A stretch of 11,519 nucleotides of DNA from Candidatus Omnitrophota bacterium (GTDB lineage: Bacteria; Ratteibacteria; UBA8468; MWAK01): NCBI GenBank assembly GCA_026387085.1, contig JAPLMK010000090.1:1-11519 (forward strand). Reading direction: 5' to 3'. Below the pieces are notes generated by a model, which saw nothing but the letters and a program-made list of their open reading frames with translations, was not told where the DNA came from and searched no databases. This document shows, one piece after another, positions 5,962-11,519 of the stretch (the stretch's first letter is position 1; each line of letters starts with the position of its first letter). The translations under genes and the position numbers were made by a program.

Positions 5962-7088
5962 AGACGTGCTTTAATTTCTTCAATACTATCTCCGCCGAAC
6001 TTTTCCAAAAAAGCATCGGCCAGCACGAAAGCAACCATCGCCTCCCCTACAATTCCGGCGGCCGGTACCGCGCACACATCAGAACGTTCTTTGATCGCCT
6101 TCGCCGGTTTCCGGCTGATTATGTCCACGGTTGTCAGCGGCTGTCCCAGAGTGGAAATCGGCTTCATCGCCGCCCGGATAACCAGCGGCTGGCCGTTAGT
6201 GATGCCGGCTTCCAGGCCGCCGGCCCGGTTTGTCTTCCGGTAAAAACCTTTTTCCGGACCGTGAAAAATTTCATCATGCGCCTTGGAACCGAAAAGGGAC
6301 GCCAACCGGAATCCTTCACCGATTTCAACACCTTTTACGGCGGGTATGCTCATCAGCGCCCGGGCTAAAAGTCCGTCTAGCCGGAGATCCCACTGCGTAT
6401 AACTGCCCAATCCAACCGGCAGTCCGGTGGCTTTCACCTCAAAAACTCCGCCCAGCGTATCTCCTTTTTCTCTCGCCTGACTGATTAAATCAACCATCTT
6501 CGCTTCTTTGTCGGCCGAAAGACAACGCAAGCGGGAATTTTCAATAACTTCGCAACTTTCCGGCGGATGGAACTCGGACTGGTCGCAGACCGTACCGATT
6601 TGCACTACCCGGCTGTAAATGTCTATTCCGAAAGTAAGCAGTAATTTTTTCACTACCGCGGCTGCAGCCACCCGGGCCGCGGTCTCCCGGGCGCTGGCGC
6701 GCTCGATTACATTGCGGATATCCTGAAAACCAAATTTGAGCGCCCCGGAAAGGTCGGCGTGTCCGGGCCGGGGGTTAACGACCGGTTTGACTTCCGGGCC
6801 GCCCGGCTCCGCAGCCATCGTCTCTTTCCAATTCTCCCAGTCCCGGTTTCGGACCAAAAGTCCGACCGGCGTACCGAGGGTAAGACCTTTTCTTAGTCCG
6901 GAAATAATTTCTACCTCATCCCGCTCAATCGCCATCCGCCCGCCCCGGCCAAAACCGTGTTGCCGCCGGGATAAATCCCGGTCAATCTCCTCTTTGGTAA
7001 GAGCCAGCCCGGCCGGAACTCCTTCCAGAATAACCATTAAAGCCGGTCCGTGACTCTCACCGGCGGTCAAAAACCTGATTTTTTTCAT
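5958..7088 (-). CDS. aroC: Chorismate synthase
   Basis: AroC converts 5-enolpyruvylshikimate-3-phosphate to chorismate using reduced FMN, the last common step of aromatic synthesis. The 376-residue protein shows all family signatures: GESHGPAL (10-17), RRQHGFGRGGRM (41-52), RNRDWENW (80-87), RPGHADLSGALKFG (107-120), and ERASARETAARVAAAA (129-144). Near the end it has RSDVCAVPAAGIVGEAM. The second glycine of the common AAGA segment reads AAAA; otherwise it is ordinary. The length fits the long bacterial form. The ATG at 7088 overlaps the stop of the upstream unknown gene (ATGA) and has AAGGGA a few bases before it. Its own stop overlaps the aroK start in the same way, so the three form a coupled unit. 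It appears fully intact, in contrast to aroK. Confidence 0.96.
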   Translation of the reverse strand: MKKIRFLTAGESHGPALMVILEGVPAGLALTKEEIDRDLSRRQHGFGRGGRMAIERDEVEIISGLRKGLTLGTPVGLLVRNRDWENWKETMAAEPGGPEVKPVVNPRPGHADLSGALKFGFQDIRNVIERASARETAARVAAAAVVKKLLLTFGIDIYSRVVQIGTVCDQSEFHPPESCEVIENSRLRCLSADKEAKMVDLISQAREKGDTLGGVFEVKATGLPVGLGSYTQWDLRLDGLLARALMSIPAVKGVEIGEGFRLASLFGSKAHDEIFHGPEKGFYRKTNRAGGLEAGITNGQPLVIRAAMKPISTLGQPLTTVDIISRKPAKAIKERSDVCAVPAAGIVGEAMVAFVLADAFLEKFGGDSIEEIKARL

Positions 7089-8548
7089 TTTTTCCCTTTC
7101 GGCTTTTGAGCCGCTGCGCCTTTTACGATAGAAAATTGAACGCTGCCGCTAACCACCCCCTGGAACGAACCGGTGTCCCAGGAAAAAATTGCGCTATAAA
7201 GAGCGCCCGCATCGGGGATGACGGTTTCTTTTGGTACCTGCCAGTCAAATTGATAGCCGTCCGGTGATTTCAATACCGCATCGCCCTCGGTCACGACTTG
7301 GCCGGCCTGGTCCTTAATTGTCAGGTGCGGCTTGCTCTCCTCAAAAACAAGTTTATTGAGCTCTTTGGGCGGCGGCTGGGTTTGCCGCGACGCATCGCCC
7401 AGCGCAAAATAGGTGTAGATCTCCTTTGCCTGCCCTACAAGTTGCACTGAAAACACCACCTTTTCCTCCGGACGATACTCTTTTTTGTCGGTTGTTAAGT
7501 TCTGCTCCAACGGAAACCCGATGCGAAACTGAGACGGAAAAGAGGTCAGAACCGCGGCCGGCGTCAAAGGATTACCGATAAATCTCGCTATCCACGGACG
7601 GTTGTAAGAATCATACAGCGCTAATTCGCCGTTCTTCACAAACACTTCGCAACTATTGCCTTTGCGAAATTTAGCCGGACCCCGGGAGCAAATAACCTGA
7701 AAACTGCCGTTTAGAAAACCGGATTCTAATTCGGCTGATTGTGTTGCGGCCTTCTCGGTTATGTATCTTACCGCCACGATACCGGCGGGCTGCTTCCCGG
7801 CTGAAGGTTGGCGGATATCAAAATATTCTCCGGAATCCATAACCTCCAGCGCATAAATATCTCCGGCCAAACTCAACGTTTTTGCCAAGCGAACTTTTTC
7901 CGAACTATCCGAACCGATATCAAACTCACCGTCCCGGTTCAGGTCAAGCAGCAGAAAATCTTTACCGAAATCATTAAAATTTCCATTCGGGGGGCGGGTG
8001 TCATAAATTGCCGCTTTCAAATTTTTCTCCGGAGGCAAAAAAACAATTGTACCGACCCGGTAACCAAGATTAACAAAACTGAAAGTCTTATTCTCCAGGT
8101 CGCAGGTGACAGCCAGGCGATAGTCCTGCACAACATCATCAGGATAACTCACCTGCACTGAAACCGGCGGAAAAGAAAGCAGCGTTTTGCGGAAAAGACC
8201 TTTTATTGCGGGCAGGCTGGACAATGGTTGGTTATTGCTCAAATCTCCATCCTGCTCAAAATCAAAATAAAGGGAATTTCCGCTGAGGCTAAATATAAAT
8301 CTGTTACCGGAACCTTTCCCGAAAACAATGGCGCCGTAGAGCGGCAGAGAAACATACGCCGGTTCGCCTTTTAATGATTTTTGCGGAGAATCGGTAAGTT
8401 CTCCGGTGACTTTTTCGTCCACCAGAGGCAAAAGATTTTCCGGCAGGGGCGCAAAATTAAGCATAACCGATTGCAAAGGAAGCGAGGCCCCGCCCGCGAA
8501 AATAACCGACAAAACCAGAAACAACAACGGCAAAATTCTCCGCTTCAT
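7085..8548 (-). CDS. Secreted protein of unknown function with two calcium-loop-like motifs
   Basis: I do not recognise this 487-residue family. The N-terminus MKRRILPLLFLVLSVIFAGGAS is a typical signal peptide, with cleavage probably near residue 20-22, so the protein is exported. The body is rich in beta-forming segments. Two Asp-rich loops resemble dockerin/EF-hand calcium sites: DFEQDGDLSNN (96-106) and DLNRDGEFD (202-210). A later section (about 355-480), including YRPEEKVVFSVQLVG and a final strand-rich stretch ending SGSVQFSIVKG, looks like an immunoglobulin-like domain. The C-terminus is Lys-rich (QKPKGKK). No catalytic motif is seen. It lies 22 nt after glgC and overlaps aroC by 4 nt, so it is expressed with biosynthetic genes although its location is different. 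A surface or periplasmic binding/structural role is a guess. Confidence 0.8.
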   Translation of the reverse strand: MKRRILPLLFLVLSVIFAGGASLPLQSVMLNFAPLPENLLPLVDEKVTGELTDSPQKSLKGEPAYVSLPLYGAIVFGKGSGNRFIFSLSGNSLYFDFEQDGDLSNNQPLSSLPAIKGLFRKTLLSFPPVSVQVSYPDDVVQDYRLAVTCDLENKTFSFVNLGYRVGTIVFLPPEKNLKAAIYDTRPPNGNFNDFGKDFLLLDLNRDGEFDIGSDSSEKVRLAKTLSLAGDIYALEVMDSGEYFDIRQPSAGKQPAGIVAVRYITEKAATQSAELESGFLNGSFQVICSRGPAKFRKGNSCEVFVKNGELALYDSYNRPWIARFIGNPLTPAAVLTSFPSQFRIGFPLEQNLTTDKKEYRPEEKVVFSVQLVGQAKEIYTYFALGDASRQTQPPPKELNKLVFEESKPHLTIKDQAGQVVTEGDAVLKSPDGYQFDWQVPKETVIPDAGALYSAIFSWDTGSFQGVVSGSVQFSIVKGAAAQKPKGKK

Positions 8549-8570
8549 AGATTTTCAACCATTTCTGCTT

Positions 8571-9782
8571 TTAAATAACCATGCGTTCCGGCACGACGAC
8601 AATTCCGGTATCCGTCACCGTAAAACGCTTGCGGTCTTCCTCCGTATTATAACCGATCCGGAAACCCTCCGGGACCTTCACGTGTTTATCAATAATGGCT
8701 CTCCGGATTTTCGCGTGGCGGCCAATATCTACACCCGCCATAATAACCGAATCTTCTATCTCGCTGTAACTGTGAATGAAGACGCCGGGAGAGATGATGG
8801 AATGGACAACCTTCGCGCCGCTCACGATCGAACCGTCTCCGATGAGAGAATCCAGGACCTGGCCGCAGCGTCCCGCTTCCCGAAAAACGGTCTTAGCCGG
8901 AGGTAAAGGGGGCTGGTAGGTCCGAATCGGCCAAGTTGATTCGTAAAGGTCAAGTTGCGGCGTCACCGAAACAAGATCCATGTTGGCTTCATAATAGGCC
9001 TCCAGCGTACCGACGTCGCGCCAATACTTGCCTTTTCCTTCCCCCCAATCCTGAAAAGGAAAAACGCAGACCGGCTGGCCTTCCCGGATTAACCGCGGCA
9101 GAATATCCCGGCCGAAATCGTGGGAACTGTCCTTTAACTTCGCGTCGGCAATCGTCTCCCGTATCAAAGCTTCGGTCCGGAAAAGATAAATTCCCATTGA
9201 AATCAAAACCCGGCTCGAAAGACCGGGAATCGACCTGGGCTCGCTTGGTTTTTCCTCAAAAGAAACAATCCGGTTGTCCCGGTCAATTTCCAGAACGCCG
9301 AAACGATGGGCTTCCGAAATAGGAACATCCATAACCGCCACGGTTATTTCAGCATTCCTTGATTTGTGAAAATCGATCATCGGCCGGTAATCCATCTTGT
9401 AGGTGTGGTCCCCGGCCAAAATCAAGACTAAATTACTATTTTCCCTTTCCAGGGTATAGGTGTTTTGAAAAATCGCATCCGCAGTCCCGCGATACCAATC
9501 ATCGCTGACACGCTGTTGAGCAGGCAGTACCGTGACGTACTCCCCCAATTCCGGATTCAGGATATTCCAGCCCAACCGGATATGCCGGTCCAGGGAAATC
9601 GATTTGTACTGGGTGAGCATGAATATCTGCCGCAGGCCGGAATTAATGCAATTACTTAAAGGGAAGTCGACAATCCGGTAGTTGCCGCCGAACGGCACCG
9701 CCGGTTTTGCCCGGTCCTTGGTGAGCGGGTAGAGCCGTTCCCCTTTCCCGCCGGCCAGCAGAAAAACAAGTGTCTCAACCAT
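8571..9782 (-). CDS. glgC: Glucose-1-phosphate adenylyltransferase (ADP-glucose pyrophosphorylase)
   Basis: GlgC makes ADP-glucose from glucose-1-phosphate and ATP, the committed step of bacterial glycogen synthesis. The 403-residue protein has the nucleotidyltransferase start LAGGKGERLYPLTKDRAKPAVPFGG (9-33 region) and NYRIVDFPLSNCINSG (34-49). YRGTADAIFQN (97-107) and the catalytic Asp125 in LAGDHTYKMDY follow, then FEEKPSEP and GDILP-like glucose-1-phosphate contacts. The C-terminal third (from about 300) is a left-handed beta-helix with hexapeptide-like repeats (IGDGSIVSGAKVVHSIISPG, DIGRHAKI), the usual allosteric and tetramer domain. The N-terminus keeps the basic and Gln-rich residues typical of activator sites. 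It starts 8 nt after the SurA-like gene, with no Shine-Dalgarno site in that gap, so translation may depend on coupling. It appears intact. Confidence 0.95.
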   Translation of the reverse strand: MVETLVFLLAGGKGERLYPLTKDRAKPAVPFGGNYRIVDFPLSNCINSGLRQIFMLTQYKSISLDRHIRLGWNILNPELGEYVTVLPAQQRVSDDWYRGTADAIFQNTYTLERENSNLVLILAGDHTYKMDYRPMIDFHKSRNAEITVAVMDVPISEAHRFGVLEIDRDNRIVSFEEKPSEPRSIPGLSSRVLISMGIYLFRTEALIRETIADAKLKDSSHDFGRDILPRLIREGQPVCVFPFQDWGEGKGKYWRDVGTLEAYYEANMDLVSVTPQLDLYESTWPIRTYQPPLPPAKTVFREAGRCGQVLDSLIGDGSIVSGAKVVHSIISPGVFIHSYSEIEDSVIMAGVDIGRHAKIRRAIIDKHVKVPEGFRIGYNTEEDRKRFTVTDTGIVVVPERMVI

Positions 9783-9790
9783 TGGGCTAT

Positions 9791-10486
9791 TTAAATATAA
9801 CTTTCAACCTTGGCCTTCTTCCGTACCTGCTGATACCAGCTTTCAAAAGCCTCGCTTGCTTTCTGGCTTAAAATAACCTTGCGCAAATCTTCGTCCTTGA
9901 CTTTATCCGGCGCCAGAGAATATTTCGTCCGGTAATCAGCCATATCCTGGTCCGTTACCTTAACCTGCGCTTCGCTGCCCACCAGGTTTTGCAGTTTCCG
10001 CAAAGACAGGTTTTTACGGAGATTATCCTCAATCTTCAGCCATTCTTCATCGGGCATGCTGGCTACCGTTTCCTGAAAACGTCTTTCGTCAAAATTACCC
10101 TTTTCATCTCTGAAAGAAGGGTCTTCTCTCACCACGGCCAGAAGCTCCTTGTCGGTAACCTTGATCCGCCGCCGTTTTATTTCCCGGGAAAGCACGGACT
10201 GCCGAATCAAGTCTTCCAACGCGGCTTTTTTTATCTTTTCCATCTCCGCGCTGTTTTCGGCCGGTTCCGAATTGGAAAACTGCCGGTATTGCTCAAGAAT
10301 CGCCTGCAGGCGGTTATAATAATCATCCCGGGAAATAGCCTGACGGTAGACCTTCGCCGCAAAAGTTTCATGAGAACTCCGCATTTGAGTACCTACACCC
10401 CAAATAACAAACGAGGGAATTATGACCACGGCCAGACCCCAAAAAATTCTCTTTTGCACCTTCTTCTTACCTAATATCCGTATCAT
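9791..10486 (-). CDS. Membrane-anchored SurA-N/PpiD-like chaperone domain protein without a PPIase domain
   Basis: The 231-residue protein has one N-terminal membrane segment (about 14-32, IFWGLAVVIIPSFVIWGVG) after a basic start, so the rest should face the periplasm. What follows resembles the SurA/PpiD N-terminal chaperone fold. KVYRQAISRDDYYNRLQAI (45-63) is the usual opening strand and helix. LEDLIRQSVLSREIKRRRIKVTDKELLAVVREDPSF and FDERRFQETVASM continue the fold. A C-terminal helix (VILSQKASEAFESWYQQVRKKAKVES) closes the domain as in full-length proteins. The parvulin peptidyl-prolyl isomerase domain normally present between or after these parts is absent. A role in outer-membrane protein folding is inferred from the fold. 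The ATG lies within the rsmI end (20-nt overlap), with GGGGAG at 10502-10497, 10 nt upstream. Confidence 0.8.
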   Translation of the reverse strand: MIRILGKKKVQKRIFWGLAVVIIPSFVIWGVGTQMRSSHETFAAKVYRQAISRDDYYNRLQAILEQYRQFSNSEPAENSAEMEKIKKAALEDLIRQSVLSREIKRRRIKVTDKELLAVVREDPSFRDEKGNFDERRFQETVASMPDEEWLKIEDNLRKNLSLRKLQNLVGSEAQVKVTDQDMADYRTKYSLAPDKVKDEDLRKVILSQKASEAFESWYQQVRKKAKVESYI

Positions 10487-11186
10487 CGCTTTTTTTCTCC
10501 CCTTTTCGCCCGCCTAAAATAATGATAAATTCGCCCTTGACGCTCCCCTGGATAAAATAATTGCTCAATTCTGACAGCGTCCCTAATTTAATCTCTTCAA
10601 ACTTCTTGGTTAATTCCCGGCAAACCGTTGCCTCCCGGTCACCGACCATATCAAGCATATCCCGCAGCGTTTTAACCAGGCGGTACGGAGATTCGTAAAT
10701 CACGCTGGTCATCTCCTGGTCCTTTAACTCTTCCAATATCTTTCTGCGTTTGGAAGGCCGGCGCGGTAAAAAACCGACAAAAACAAACCGCTCGGTCGGC
10801 AGGCCGCTGGCCGAAAGAGACGCGACCAGCGAGCTCGGGCCGGGAACCGGAACCACCTTTATGTTGTTTTGTAAAGCCGCCCGAACCAGAAGATAGGCCG
10901 GGTCAGAAATTCCGGGGGTCCCGCGGGTGGAGACCAGAGCCACGCTCTCTCCTTTTTCCAGCAGTAAAAGAAGCGCATCGACCCGGCGCGACTCGTTATC
11001 GCGAAAATAACTTACCAAACGATTCTTCGCCTTAAGCTGAAAAAAGGAGAAGAGTTTTTGGGTTTCTCTGGTATCTTCGGCGGCAACCCAATCCACTTCC
11101 TCCAGGACCTTCAGCGCCCGAAGGGTGATGTCCTGGAGATTTCCAATCGGCGTGGCCACCACGTAAAGCACGCCTGTTTCCAACAT
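10467..11186 (-). CDS. rsmI: 16S rRNA (cytidine-1402-2'-O)-methyltransferase
   Basis: RsmI methylates the ribose of C1402 in the decoding centre of 16S rRNA using S-adenosylmethionine. The 239-residue protein belongs to the tetrapyrrole-methylase fold. Its motifs are ATPIGNLQDIT (11-21), AEDTR (36-40), VPVPGPSS (112-119), GFLPRRPSKR (138-147), YESPYRL (164-170), REATVCRELTKKFEE (184-198) and KGEFIIILGG (217-226). The usual SDAGTP SAM-binding segment reads STRGTPGISDP (86-96), an unusual replacement of DA by TR. I place the start at ATG 11186. An upstream in-frame TTG at 11207 would make the protein begin inside the promoter. No Shine-Dalgarno site precedes the ATG, and the predicted transcript starts within a few bases of it. 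It is the first gene of the long minus-strand cluster. Confidence 0.94.
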   Translation of the reverse strand: MLETGVLYVVATPIGNLQDITLRALKVLEEVDWVAAEDTRETQKLFSFFQLKAKNRLVSYFRDNESRRVDALLLLLEKGESVALVSTRGTPGISDPAYLLVRAALQNNIKVVPVPGPSSLVASLSASGLPTERFVFVGFLPRRPSKRRKILEELKDQEMTSVIYESPYRLVKTLRDMLDMVGDREATVCRELTKKFEEIKLGTLSELSNYFIQGSVKGEFIIILGGRKGEKKSDDTDIR

Positions 11187-11195
11187 TGTTAATAC

Positions 11196-11224
11196 ATTAT
11201 ACCGCAAAAGGGAACTTGTGTTAA
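11196..11224 (-). promoter_or_regulatory. Sigma70-type promoter of the rsmI cluster
   Basis: The minus strand reads TTAACA (11224-11219), a 17-nt spacer, then TATAAT (11201-11196). That is five of six -35 matches, an exact -10 and ideal spacing. The expected transcription start, about 7 nt downstream (near 11189), is only a few bases before the rsmI ATG at 11186, implying a leaderless or nearly leaderless mRNA. It probably drives rsmI, the SurA-like gene, glgC and the genes beyond. Confidence 0.75.
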
Positions 11225-11243
11225 AATAGAGCAGCGTTTTGTA

Positions 11244-11283
11244 ATGATATCATGCCCACATATCTTAAAACGGGAATGATATC
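11244..11283. promoter_or_regulatory. Pair of AATGATATC sites, possible operator
   Basis: AATGATATC occurs at 11243-11251 and 11275-11283, 32 bp apart (about three helical turns). The first copy extends to the perfect 10-bp palindrome ATGATATCAT (11244-11253). They sit between the rsmI -35 and the plus-strand start sites, where a regulator of either direction could bind. No regulator is known, and the match could be chance in AT-rich DNA. Confidence 0.25.
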
Positions 11284-11364
11284 GGCGGAGGCTGAATGGA
11301 AGACAAACTGCAACCATCAAAAGAATACCACGGAAGAACGGAGACACGGAATAATAAATTTTAG
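11260..11364 (+). pseudogene. Interrupted first copy of a gene start (direct repeat), now a 22-codon frame
   Basis: GGAGG (11287-11291) is followed 4 nt later by ATG at 11296 and the codons M-E-D-K-L-Q. The frame enters the palindromic element at 11326 and stops at TAG 11362-11364. The stretch GGAGGCT to AAACTGC (11287-11311) matches 11494-11518 at 23 of 25 positions. The upstream ATATCT and AACG words are also shared (about 11260 and 11471). It looks like a duplicated 5' end whose reading frame has been broken by the element. Whether the peptide is made is unknown. Confidence 0.55.
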
Positions 11365-11445
11365 AATATGAATTAATTTTTTTCAGTGTTTCCGCTCGCC
11401 AGAGTTCGGCGAAATCTGACGACCGTTTTCAGTGTTTCCGTGGTA
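11326..11445. repeat. Palindromic dispersed element, copy 2
   Basis: The same termini as the 4498-4612 copy are present: TACCACGGAA (11326-11335) and TTCCGTGGTA (11436-11445). Shared internal words are GACACGGAATAA near 11343-11354, TTTTAGAA and CAGTGTTTCC. The left arm is shorter than in copy 1. The right arm is split by a 30-bp insertion with its own hairpin. It lies between two copies of the same gene-start sequence. Confidence 0.75.
11395..11424 (+). repeat. 30-bp hairpin repeat inserted in the right arm of the palindromic element
   Basis: Compared with copy 1, the right arm of copy 2 is interrupted after GTGTTTCCG by 30 extra bases. These start with a TCGCC-AGAGTTC-GGCGA hairpin (11396-11412) and continue AAATCTGACGACC. 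The GCCAGAGTTCGG and TCTGACGAC words recur in the mntP leader on the opposite strand (2725-2677), which marks it as an independent repeat family nested in the first. Confidence 0.55.
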
Positions 11446-11502
11446 AAGTTTTTGTTATTTATTTTTAACAATATCTATTAACGTATACGTACGGGAGGCT
11501 TA

Positions 11503-11519
11503 TTGGAAGACAAACTGCT
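11503..11519 (+). CDS. Start of an unidentified plus-strand gene (5 codons visible)
   Basis: GGAGG at 11494-11498 lies 4 nt before TTG 11503, reading (M)EDKL and then leaving the window. Spacing and codons are identical to the ATG-started copy at 11296, which supports this as a real translation start. Too little is present to name the product. It would be divergent from rsmI. Confidence 0.4.

Noticed and set aside
11187..11207. Upstream TTG start for rsmI at 11207
   Set aside because: It would begin translation ahead of the -10 hexamer, before the likely transcription start. ATG 11186 begins exactly where family homology begins.
11281..11519. CRISPR array
   Set aside because: Several short repeats occur here, but they are inverted or a single direct duplication; there is no regular repeat-spacer pattern and no cas gene.

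Overview
The window looks like chromosome from an uncultured Gram-negative bacterium. CMP-Kdo synthetase (KdsB) implies a Kdo-containing outer membrane. The remaining genes are housekeeping: CTP synthase, chorismate synthase, shikimate kinase, ADP-glucose pyrophosphorylase and the 16S rRNA methyltransferase RsmI. The core genes are rich in CCGG. Intergenic gaps hold dispersed palindromes built on TACCACGGAA...TTCCGTGGTA, a style I associate with genomes of uncultured groundwater phyla such as Omnitrophota. That placement is a guess from general knowledge, not a demonstrated assignment.

Layout. Every complete gene is on the minus strand, so the window is best read from right to left. At the far right (11208-11519) is a divergent intergenic region. 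It holds a near-consensus rsmI promoter, a pair of palindrome-centred sites, a 120-bp palindromic element, and two copies of one ribosome-binding-site-plus-start sequence. The second copy opens a plus-strand gene that leaves the window. Leftward from the promoter runs a compact cluster: rsmI, a membrane-anchored SurA-N/PpiD-like protein, glgC, a secreted protein of unknown function, aroC, and a damaged aroK. rsmI and the SurA-like gene overlap by 20 nt; ATGA overlaps link the unknown gene to aroC and aroC to aroK. After a short AT-rich repeat gap comes kdsB. A gene-free stretch (4048-4662) with a second palindromic element separates kdsB from a DUF4337 gene, a TMEM165/GDT1-family transporter and mntP. 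pyrG follows 10 nt after mntP, and a Gfo/Idh/MocA oxidoreductase runs off the left edge.

How the genes relate. aroC and aroK serve aromatic amino acid synthesis, glgC serves glycogen, and kdsB and pyrG both serve Kdo activation because KdsB consumes CTP. The kdsB-pyrG pair is split by the DUF4337-GDT1-mntP block. GDT1 and MntP are both manganese-efflux-type carriers. The DUF4337-GDT1 part is poor in CCGG compared with its flanks, suggesting a different origin.

Three genes carry lesions. aroK lacks about 25 codons, including the GGG substrate-binding motif, and changes frame at the gap. mntP lacks about 33 residues (the second membrane helix) without a frame change. pyrG has no stop codon before the oxidoreductase, so the two share one open frame of more than 2.1 kb. 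Each may be real decay or fusion, or an assembly error; the sequence alone cannot decide. I found no convincing new defence or catalytic system. The most unusual content is the nested repeats and these lesions.
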